The notes under the pieces were generated by a model, which made no database searches, was not told the origin of the DNA, and saw only the letters and a list, made by a program, of their open reading frames with translations. 64,000 bases of DNA from Symbiodinium microadriaticum (taxonomy: Eukaryota > Sar > Dinophyceae > Suessiales > Symbiodiniaceae), in the NCBI GenBank assembly GCA_001939145.1, contig LSRX01000051.1, forward strand, positions 1,268,595-1,332,594. Reading direction: 5' to 3'. Below are positions 57,600 through 64,000 of this stretch, piece by piece; position 1 is the stretch's first letter, and each line of letters starts with the position of its first letter. Position numbers and translations under genes: made by a program.

Positions 57600-58080
57600 G
57601 GGTTTAGGGTTTGAGGGGTTGGCGTTGAAAGCCAACAGCTGCTCGACGTACGGCCGGCCAGCGGAAGCACAAGAGCCTGCAGCTTTCGTCCCTGGATCGA
57701 TCAGAATCGATCAAGCCCTGAACCGATTGTCAAAGCCTCAAACTGAAAGGCCTCAGCCTTGATTTCACCTGCCATGTGGGCACTTGCTAAGTAGGAGGCC
57801 AAAATTGAAGTTAGGACTTATAAACCAGGACCTCAGCGGAATTTTCCACAGCCTGAACCTAGAAACCGTGCCCTGAAACTCATAGGACTGCAGCGGCAGC
57901 TGCTTCTTCTGTGCACCCCCGACGAGCTCCTGGGCTAAAGCTACGACAGGTGTTTTGTTGGAGAATAGGGGTGGGGTTTAGATAGAGTCTACTGGGTCCT
58001 TGTTGGATACAATCTTACAGTCCTGTTATAACCAAACCCTATACGGATGAAAAGTGATCCTTTATTAATATAGCCCCAAC
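57600..58080. other. no gene seen
   Basis: Mixed sequence with occasional telomere-like words. Confidence 0.5.
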
Positions 58081-58212
58081 AGGGAACCAGTTTAGGGTTC
58101 CTAGATCCTAAACCCTAAACCCCAACAAGCATTCAAAATGATCCGTTTCAATATAGCCCCAACAGGGAACCAGTTTAGGGTTCCTAGACCCTAAACCCTA
58201 AACCCTTAACCC
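58080..58212. repeat. tandem pair of a 55-bp unit
   Basis: agccccaacagggaaccagt with the following gtttagggttcctaga...ccctaaaccc occurs twice, 60-65 bp apart. Confidence 0.85.
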
Positions 58213-58296
58213 TAAGAAACCTACCTTCTTAGGGTTCCTTATGCTGATTTCTTTAAAAATGTCCTTAAAAGGGTAGGTTATTTGGGGTCCAGGTAA
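58207..58296. mobile_element. inverted-repeat element, family G
   Basis: AAACCTACCTTCTTAGGG faces a mirror ending GGGTAGGTTATTTGGGGTCC. Confidence 0.65.
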
Positions 58297-58341
58297 ACCC
58301 TGAAGCCTTAAACCTTCGGGGTTCGAGTTGAGAGAGTTCAG

Positions 58342-58374
58342 GTTCCTGTCGCATACGTAGACGAGGTGCAAAAG
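58342..58374 (+). CDS. 33-nt micro-exon
   Basis: Acceptor agagagttcag ends at 58341 and donor gttagg starts at 58375. It reads VPVAYVDEVQK, phase 0 to 0. A minus frame also covers this region. Confidence 0.4.
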
Positions 58375-58459
58375 GTTAGGGGCCGGCTCGGGTTTGGGTG
58401 TCTTAGTAGTAGCTTTACTAGTCAGGAGTATCCGTGCAACCATACTTATACTTGTTTCT

Positions 58460-58540
58460 GTATTATATATTATATATATATATGTATATGTATGTATACA
58501 TATCTATACATACATACATACATACATATACATGTATGTT
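58460..58540. repeat. TA/CATA microsatellite
   Basis: Simple repeat. Confidence 0.9.
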
Positions 58541-58977
58541 GTGCTGTCGGGTGTCCGAAAGGCATAGGCCGCCGTTCTCCTTCAAGGCTTGACAATGGCT
58601 AGAAGACTTTAACTACTCAAGGTTTAGGGGTTTAGGGTTTAGTGTCTTTAATGTTTAGGCTTCGGGTTTTGACATTTTTTGCGCGTGTCAGAAATTCAGG
58701 CTCGAGCATTGCTGTCCCCTGCTCAGAAATAGATTAAATCCTGCAGGTCTTGTGAGGGCGCTGTAGCAATCTACTGTGTCTGGGGTTTGGGTTTATGCGG
58801 CAGGGGCTTGTGGTCAAGTCGAACAGTACGCCGAAACATTCATACAACCCTCTGCTATGAACCCTCAGAATCCCCTTCCGAGGAACCACGACACCTCCCC
58901 TTAAAGGAACCCTAAAAACCTCAAACCCCAAATCCTGAGAGGAATGCTTCTGGATGGGGGCCCCTTTCAGATTCAGC

Positions 58978-59055
58978 TGGCTTAAACCCTAAACCCTAAA
59001 CCAAACCCTAAACCCTAAACCCTAAACCCTAAACCAAACGCAAAACCCTGAACCC
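58978..59055. repeat. CCCTAAA tract
   Basis: Eight or more units, with a doubled sub-block containing accaaaccctaaaccctaaa. Confidence 0.9.
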
Positions 59056-59079
59056 TAACGCCCCTTTCGGCTGGCTTAG

Positions 59080-59164
59080 GAAAGCCTCCGCCGTCCCTGC
59101 GCTCCGCTCGCTGCTGGCGGAGCTCTCCGGGCCGGTACAGGCGGGGTCAATCGCGGATTCGAGG
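59080..59164 (+). CDS. exon between telomere-like tracts
   Basis: Acceptor cggctggcttag ends at 59079 and donor gtcagg starts at 59165. It reads KASAVPALRSLLAELSGPVQ, then AGSIADSR. The GC-rich coding island contrasts with its flanks. Confidence 0.65.
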
Positions 59165-59336
59165 GTCAGGGTTCATACTTAGGGCTTAGGGCCTGAACCC
59201 TATATTAAACCCTACACCCCATGTAGGGCTTAGGGTTTAGGGTTCGTTCAGATTTCCGTTTGGAGCTTCGGGGTTAGGCCCGGGTTTAGGGGATCAATCT
59301 TTCGCCATGGGGGATTTAAGGTTTAATGCATTGCAG

Positions 59337-59354
59337 TCGCTGCTCAATGAAACG
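59337..59354 (+). CDS. 18-nt candidate micro-exon
   Basis: Acceptor aatgcattgcag ends at 59336 and donor gtttaa starts at 59355. It reads SLLNET. Phase 0 fits both neighbours (59164 and 59418). Confidence 0.3.
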
Positions 59355-59417
59355 GTTTAAGGATATTTTGGGGCTTGGTGCGACACACATGTTTCTGGGT
59401 GGCTTTACCCGGTTCAG

Positions 59418-59453
59418 AATGGAATCTTCGATTGTGATCTGCAAGTTCACGAT
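59418..59453 (+). CDS. 36-nt candidate micro-exon
   Basis: Acceptor tacccggttcag ends at 59417 and donor gtatag starts at 59454. It reads NGIFDCDLQVHD. Confidence 0.4.
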
Positions 59454-59666
59454 GTATAGGATTTACCTAGACCCTCCATCTACCTTCTATTCGACCCTAA
59501 ATACCCTTAATTTGGGACCCTTTACCCCTATTTGAGGGTACTTGGAGGGTCCTGGTAAGTGGAGTTTCGTGTTAGGGCTTTATTTTACGGTTCTGGTTGT
59601 AGGACTCTGGAGTTATGGGCTGATAGGGTTTGGGTTACGTAGGGTTTGGGTTTGGGGTTTAGGGTC

Positions 59667-59753
59667 TACCTGGACCCCAAAGGTATGAAGAACAATCGCC
59701 GGTTATATGGTTTAGGGACATTGTTTTACCTGCTTTTGCTGGGTCCAGGGTTT
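59667..59753. mobile_element. inverted-repeat element, family G
   Basis: CTACCTGGACCCCAAAGGTA faces TACCTGCTTTTGCTGGGTCC. Confidence 0.75.
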
Positions 59754-59789
59754 AGCGTTCGATTCAAAACTGAGAAAAGCTTATTACAG

Positions 59790-59856
59790 GTTTCAGTTGC
59801 ATGGGCGAGGTGGCGGTGGGAAATCAGCGGTCCGGAAAAGTTCCGGAGGAAGTGCG
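59790..59856 (+). CDS. exon, two possible frames
   Basis: Acceptor agcttattacag ends at 59789 and donor gtactg starts at 59857. Phase 0 reads VSVAWARWRWEISGPEKFRR; phase 2 reads FSCMGEVAVGNQRSGKVPEE. The phase of 59453 favours the first, the composition the second. Confidence 0.45.
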
Positions 59857-59889
59857 GTACTGTTAGCCTCTGACTTTGAGCTTAGGTAA

Positions 59890-60000
59890 CCCTAAGGGTC
59901 CATGTACTCATATAATCGTATACATTGGCCCCAAAGTACCAAAAAGGAACGACTGTAAGACCAAAGTATATACTATTTGGGTACATGGGCCCGTAGGGTA
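59890..60000. mobile_element. inverted-repeat element, family F
   Basis: CCCTAAGGGTCCATGTACTC faces GGGTACATGGGCCCGTAGGG. Confidence 0.75.
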
Positions 60001-60132
60001 AAGCATCGCATATCTTGATGTTGCAGCGCTCAGACCCGGGGCGGACGACTCCACCCTGAGAGGGTCTTCAACTTGGCACGCACGTGCGATGTTTTAGCTG
60101 GTCTTCGTTGATTTTACGATCTGTAGCTTGCT

Positions 60133-60489
60133 CTATGAACAGTCCAATAACCAGTAAGGCAGGCTTGTGTATATGTGAGACGCACACGGCAGATAGGCCA
60201 AGTGAGCTTGCATCTGTAACAAGCGATCCGGCACAAAACTGAGACAATGGCACCAAGAATGCTGTTGAAGGAATTGGGAGGGTTTATTCATGACAGCACG
60301 CTTGACCACGGAGTCGCACTTCAATGTGCGGCTTGCTGGGGCGAGGACAAGCACAGAAGCCTTCATCGCCCTCTTCGGAACATTCTTCCGAATCTTCCTT
60401 CAGTCTTCCTTGGCACAACATGCCCCATTCTAAGCGCACAGGGTCCGAAATCAAAAGTATGCTTTGGAGCTTCAGTGGTTCAGCTCTGA
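60133..60489. CDS. coding-like block, strand unresolved
   Basis: Plus: 80-codon frame from 60247 starting MAPRMLLKELGGFIHDSTL. Minus: 77-codon frame 60366-60133 ending AHLAYLPCASHIYTSLPYW. Both look real. The plus reading is favoured by neighbouring plus exons. Confidence 0.4.
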
Positions 60490-60531
60490 GCCTTATAAGC
60501 CTTAAACCTAAACCCCTTTCTTCAACCCAAG

Positions 60532-60597
60532 TTTCCGAAGGCTGCGGAGAAGGTGTGGAAACTGCTGCAGGCCCAGCCTAGAGGTCTAAGAGCATAG
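60532..60597 (+). CDS. C-terminal exon
   Basis: Acceptor tttcttcaacccaag ends at 60531. It reads FPKAAEKVWKLLQAQPRGLR, then A and TAG (60595-60597). A basic helix; product unknown. Confidence 0.5.
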   Translation, partial: FPKAAEKVWKLLQAQPRGLRA

Positions 60598-60967
60598 TTT
60601 AAGGATTTTCAGGATGAATTTCTGTAAGGGTTTTGGGCTTATATAGGGACTAAGGGGGTGCGACAAGATGTACGGTACAGGGTTTAGGGTTCAGGGGTTT
60701 AACACGATGTTGTTATCAAGATGATTAATGGTGTTGTCCTGTGTTGGTCATCCTTTCCTGAACCAGTTTCAAACAGGGTTGAGGGATATAAAGGTACGAT
60801 AAGGCTTCCGATAAGGGTCTTTAGGGTTTTATAGGGTAAGCCAGTTAAAGGAGGCTTCGTAAGTAGAATCGTCGGCGTTCAGGCGCTGGTTGAAGAAGGT
60901 AGATTTCAATTGCACGGGCCGTGAGGGGTGTAGGGTTCTAGGATTTTTGTATGTGTCACTGAAGAAG

Positions 60968-61364
60968 GAATTGGAGAACATGAGGGAGGCCCTTGCAAAG
61001 CTTCCTGAGGTTGAAAAAATCCATGACGAAACACTCGTAGTGAGTATACGGACAAGGATGGGGCTGCGATCAAGTACATGGAAGCTGAAAGGACATGGGA
61101 AACAGCCCCTCGGCTCTATCAGCCATGCGAATTCCATCTCTCCAGATTGCAGCTTGAAGAGCTCCTGGAAAATACTCTCGGGAGCTGCTGATCAGCACGG
61201 CACTGGCAGCAATCTCCTCAGGAAAAGGGTACAGGACAACAGTGGGCCCAGGAGGAGAAGAACTCATCACCAATTTCACAGTTTCGAAGGAAAGTGTGAG
61301 GTTGACCACTGCGGAAGTTGCGTTGCACATCCTTGACGAGAACGGCGAAGTGTATGTAGCTTAG
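60968..61364 (+). pseudogene. coding block in three frames (frameshifted gene or tiny introns)
   Basis: Three consecutive plus frames read as one protein: first ELENMREALAKLPEVEKIHD, then YTDKDGAAIKYMEAERTWET from about 61045, then KYSRELLISTALAAISSGKG from about 61170, ending DENGEVYVA and TAG at 61362-61364. Each switch is a one-base loss; the second lies in an AAAA run. Either sequencing or mutational indels, or introns of 17-44 nt. Family not recognised. Confidence 0.6.
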
Positions 61365-61369
61365 TAGTT

Positions 61370-61440
61370 AGGTTAGGTAGGTAAGTAGGTATAGGTAGGT
61401 AGGTAGGCAGGCAGGGAGGTAGGTAGGTAGGTAGGTAGTG
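61370..61440. repeat. TAGG tetranucleotide repeat
   Basis: (taggtagg)n just after the stop codon of the frameshifted block. Confidence 0.95.
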
Positions 61441-61442
61441 AG

Positions 61443-61652
61443 TTAAGCTTTTGGTATTGTGTATAGAACTTCACATGTAACATCATGCAATGGAGAATTT
61501 TGGTAGTGAAGACAGGAGTTAGGGTCCTGACACCCTGACAGCTTAGTACTCATGTTAGATTCCCAAAAGGGAAATACAGGGTCAGCCATACTACAGCCTG
61601 GGGTGATACCTTGAATCATGATTCCAGAAGGACAAAGCCCCAAGCCTTCGAG
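61443..61652 (-). CDS. candidate C-terminal exon on minus
   Basis: On minus, acceptor ccttgctggtag precedes 61652. The frame runs LEGLGLCPSGIMIQGITPGC, then a Cys-rich stretch (SGCQDPNSCLHYQNSPLH) to TAA at 61445-61443. Looks like an extracellular domain. The single acceptor is the only splice evidence. Confidence 0.45.
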   Translation of the reverse strand, partial: LEGLGLCPSGIMIQGITPGCSMADPVFPFWESNMSTKLSGCQDPNSCLHYQNSPLHDVTCEVLYTIPKA

Positions 61653-61963
61653 CTACCAGCAAGGACAGAACCGTGCAAGATTCGGTCCTTAAACTCCTAA
61701 GCCGAAAGCCCTAAACCCGAAACCAACACTCAAAACTAAACCCTAACCGTTTAGGATAGCGTTTTTTGAAATTTCCCGATCTTTAAACCCGGACTGCTCC
61801 AGCAGAAGCACAGGACTTCAGGCATCTTTCTTTGGATTTTATTTTCTGTGCACTGCAGCTCCTCTTCAAAAAAAACTGTCTAAGGTAAGTTAAGTTGCTC
61901 TAAGCCCGAAGCCCAAGCTTAAGCCTTAAGCACCAACACCGAAGCCTTCGTCGCAGCGATCAG

Positions 61964-62041
61964 GTTTGGAAGTTCAACAGCTTCGAGTGTGGCGAGGAGC
62001 CCTCACGATTTCGATCTGAGATGTGTATTCCGCGATTGTAC
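61964..62041 (+). CDS. exon
   Basis: Acceptor tcgcagcgatcag ends at 61963. It reads VWKFNSFECGEEPSRFRSEM, then CIPRLY, with donor gtgtct at 62042. Next exon only 28 nt away. Confidence 0.5.
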
Positions 62042-62069
62042 GTGTCTACAATCGTCTCTTCGCGATAAG

Positions 62070-62192
62070 GCTCCCTTTGTGACTTTGTGGCACGTGGCTT
62101 CGTGGGGTCAAACGCAACATTTCCCCGCGATAAAAGGAGCGCAACTTGCCGTGGTTCATGGGCAGTGTCCCCATCTAGGCATAATAATCTAA
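62070..62192 (+). CDS. continuation with stop
   Basis: The frame reads APFVTLWHVASWGQTQHFPA, then IKGAQLAVVHGQCPHLGIII and TAA. It joins 62041 in phase 0 if a 28-nt GT...AG intron is removed; otherwise a frameshift separates the two. Confidence 0.45.
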   Translation, partial: APFVTLWHVASWGQTQHFPAIKGAQLAVVHGQCPHLGIII

Positions 62193-62236
62193 AACCAGTA
62201 CACGGATGTCTGCATGTAGCCTTTTGTTAAATGGGA

Positions 62237-62334
62237 CTTTCCGAAAATTAGGGGGTACCTTATTTTGGGGGTCCTGATAAAAAGGATCCTACTATTTAGG
62301 GTACTTTATTTGGGGTCCCCCATGTTTCGGAAAC
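62237..62334. mobile_element. inverted-repeat element, family D
   Basis: CTTTCCGAAAATTAGGGGG faces CCCCCATGTTTCGGAAAC. Confidence 0.85.
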
Positions 62335-62382
62335 CCCCAAAATATCTTTAAACCCAAATTAGCATAAAAAGCGCCTCCTGAG

Positions 62383-62424
62383 GCTGAAGTGCTAGAGCGA
62401 AAGCTCACAGAGCAGAACCGGAGA
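62383..62424 (+). CDS. micro-exon between two elements, coiled-coil-like
   Basis: Acceptor gcgcctcctgag ends at 62382 and a GC donor (gctgac) starts at 62425. It reads AEVLERKLTEQNRR. Family D ends 49 bp upstream and family A begins 9 bp downstream. Confidence 0.5.
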
Positions 62425-62432
62425 GCTGACTC

Positions 62433-62528
62433 TACCCATAGGCTCCTTCGTAGTTCCTTTTTGGGAATATAACTTATAGGATTCTAAATATGGACCCTAA
62501 AAAGGAACTACTTAGGGGCCTAAGGGTA
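62433..62528. mobile_element. inverted-repeat element, family A
   Basis: TACCCATAGGCTCCTTCGTA faces ACTTAGGGGCCTAAGGGTA. Confidence 0.85.
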
Positions 62529-62660
62529 CGCCCACAAGCCCATATGCTGAACTAATGCCGGAACGTTAAAGCTTCGACGGTTTCAGCCCTAATCCCTATA
62601 TAAGCCCTGTATGCCCCATAAACGCTATAAGCCACTATAAGCTCTGATGCCCGCATGCAG

Positions 62661-62753
62661 GATCCGGTCAGTTCGGCCGTCTACTTCCGAACGTCTTTTC
62701 ATTCGCATGACGCTTGGTGCCGAAGGGCTGATGTAGACAGTGGCCCGGCGTAG
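62661..62753 (+). CDS. C-terminal exon
   Basis: Acceptor gcccgcatgcag ends at 62660. It reads DPVSSAVYFRTSFHSHDAWC, then RRADVDSGPA and TAG (62751-62753). A GT donor (gtagac) 14 bases earlier is an alternative end. Confidence 0.55.
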   Translation, partial: DPVSSAVYFRTSFHSHDAWCRRADVDSGPA

Positions 62754-62885
62754 CAAGGTTATGGTTTCAGAGGGATGAGGGTTCAACTTAGGCTATGTAC
62801 GGATTTTGATATTTAGGGTTGAAGGTTTAGGGTTCCTTTTGTTGGGGATCCGGATCCCGTACTAGGGGGACCTGACAAACCCCAG

Positions 62886-62985
62886 CTGCAACCCCAAAAG
62901 TATGTAGAATAATCGCCATGTTAATCGCCTTTTTTTTTATGGGTTTTGGGCCATTATTTTTCCTACTTTGGGGGTTTAAGTAAAC
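62886..62985. mobile_element. inverted-repeat element, family G
   Basis: AACCCCAAAAGTATGTAGAA faces TTTTTCCTACTTTGGGGG. Confidence 0.75.
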
Positions 62986-62989
62986 CCGA

Positions 62990-63590
62990 AGCCCGAAACC
63001 CGAAACTCAAAGAAAGCCCTACGCCAAAAACCCTAAACCCAAGAAGCCTTAGGCCCTAGACCCCAAGCCTGAAACCCACGTTTCGGTAGTAGCGGTTTCG
63101 AGTTTTACCGGTCTTCGAGCTTTGGGGCTCCAGGATTTTTAAGGCGACGACGTACGTAAATGGGTGGTTCTCGATATTAGGGTCCCTTTCTAGGTATCCA
63201 ATGTAGTACAGCACCCTTGCAAATGTTGGTCTGTAGCTGTGGCTTCTTTGCGGCTTCGGGCATGGATTAGTTTTGTTTGAAGGCCAAGCCCAAATAACCT
63301 ACGTCTTTCGGCCTCCTTTTTTTGTTTTCTTTAAGATTTCCCTTTTTAGGGTTTAGGGTTGGGGGTGTGCCATTGAAAGATAGGTTCCTTTGGGTCCAGT
63401 TAAGACTTGCCCTGAAGCTGCCAGCGTCGGAGTTACAAGATAATTGGTTGAGGGCTCAAGTGGTTTAGTTTTGCAGTTGAGGGTTTTACGTGATATCTGG
63501 TGGTAGCTGTCAAGCTGAAGGTACCTGGCATGGCAGTGGGCATCGCAGCTCAGAAAAGATCCTTAGACGGAACATGCGACTATGGTTGAT
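62990..63590. other. no gene seen
   Basis: Telomere-like words, a family E half (ggtggttctcgatattaggg at 63162) and no convincing exon. Confidence 0.5.
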
Positions 63591-63594
63591 GAAG

Positions 63595-63684
63595 TGAATC
63601 CTGCAGTACCCATAGCAAGGAATATTCCGGAATTCCTAGGGTCTAGGGTCCTTAAGGTAATGCAGGATATTGTAACATCAGCAG
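63595..63684. mobile_element. inverted-repeat element, family B
   Basis: GTTGATGAAGTGAATCCTGC faces GCAGGATATTGTAACATCAG, with a CAG end immediately followed by an open frame (QEQLPSPVAKPGPDPKSL). Confidence 0.8.
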
Positions 63685-63737
63685 CAAGAACAGCTCCCCT
63701 CCCCGGTTGCAAAGCCTGGACCTGACCCAAAGTCCTT
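63685..63737 (+). CDS. candidate exon using the element's AG as acceptor
   Basis: Starts directly after ...acatcagcag. It reads QEQLPSPVAKPGPDPKS. Pro-rich, short and weak on its own. Confidence 0.3.
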
Positions 63738-64000
63738 AAACCCACACATCAAAAGATCGCAACCCCAACCGCACCTTTCCCAAAACCCTATGCCGCCAAA
63801 CCCAGGACTGCAACCCAAATGCCAGCTGGACGGCAAACAGCAAGCTAGCATGTTCAGTAGCGTTTTTTTGTTTTTGCGTGTGTGCTTGTTTGTTTCTGGT
63901 TCCTAATAAATTATAAGTAATCTCCGAATGCTATATGCTGCTTCTCAGTGGGCTCTTGAACAGCCTAGGCAAGGATCTGCTGGAGCTCCGCGCACGACGT

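Noticed and set aside
60330..60420. Second channel pore (FIALFGTFFRIFLQ in a third frame)
   Set aside because: Isolated resemblance with no S4, S6 or splice support, and two better frames overlap it.
1..64000. tRNA, rRNA, CRISPR, riboswitch or bacterial operon signals
   Set aside because: I looked for cloverleaf-like arms, long conserved rRNA words and spaced direct repeats and found none that hold up; all palindromes seen belong to the short element families.

Overview
This is nuclear DNA from a eukaryote, most likely an alveolate and probably a dinoflagellate. Four things point that way. (1) Degenerate TTTAGGG/CCCTAAA heptamers are scattered through the window on both strands. (2) Coding sequence occurs only as very short exons (about 27-250 nt) separated by introns of up to several kb. 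(3) Many exon ends fit GC or GA donors as well as GT, a known dinoflagellate habit. (4) The one gene I can read through, a six-transmembrane voltage-gated channel followed by a split EF-hand pair, belongs to a family expanded in dinoflagellates. Long uninterrupted reading frames here are mostly microsatellite translations. I see no tRNA, rRNA, CRISPR array or bacterial-type operon. All splice calls were made by eye from sequence, phase and motif, without transcripts.

Layout. 0-9 kb: isolated candidate plus-strand exons and long (CATA)n/(GTAT)n microsatellites, including a 317-bp tandem duplication. 9.6-12.9 kb: a phase-consistent chain of seven or eight small plus-strand exons of unknown function. 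14-20 kb: further candidate exons that may be the N-terminal part of the channel. 20.1-44.0 kb: the channel core. S1 is at 20.1 kb, S2 at 22.3, S3 at 24.2-24.4, S4 at 26.7, S5 at 28.5-30.8, the pore at 32.4-33.2, S6 at 33.7-34.3, EF-hand 1 at 37.5-38.7, EF-hand 2 at 41.4-42.4 and a C-terminal helix at 43.8. Reading phase fits at nearly every proposed junction. 45-50.5 kb: a second plus-strand gene with a J-domain-like start and a readable C-terminus, plus a short minus-strand gene end at 48.2-48.9 kb. 52.8-57.5 kb: a minus-strand gene with a well-defined C-terminus, and plus-strand exons interleaved with it. 58-63.7 kb: more plus-strand exons, including a frameshifted intronless block at 61 kb and C-terminal exons at 60.6, 62.2 and 62.75 kb.

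Repeats. At least eight families of short (about 80-120 bp) near-perfect inverted-repeat elements are scattered through the introns, in 2-9 copies each. One family begins GTTGATGAT and usually ends CATCAACAG, so its own ends can act as GT...AG splice sites. Another sits exactly between two pieces of coding sequence at 14.28-14.49 kb. Together with telomere-like heptamers lying only a few bases from many exon edges, this suggests introns built or expanded from repeats (introner-like elements). Four single-N gaps, three of them flanked by duplicated sequence, look like contig ends that overlap but were not merged.
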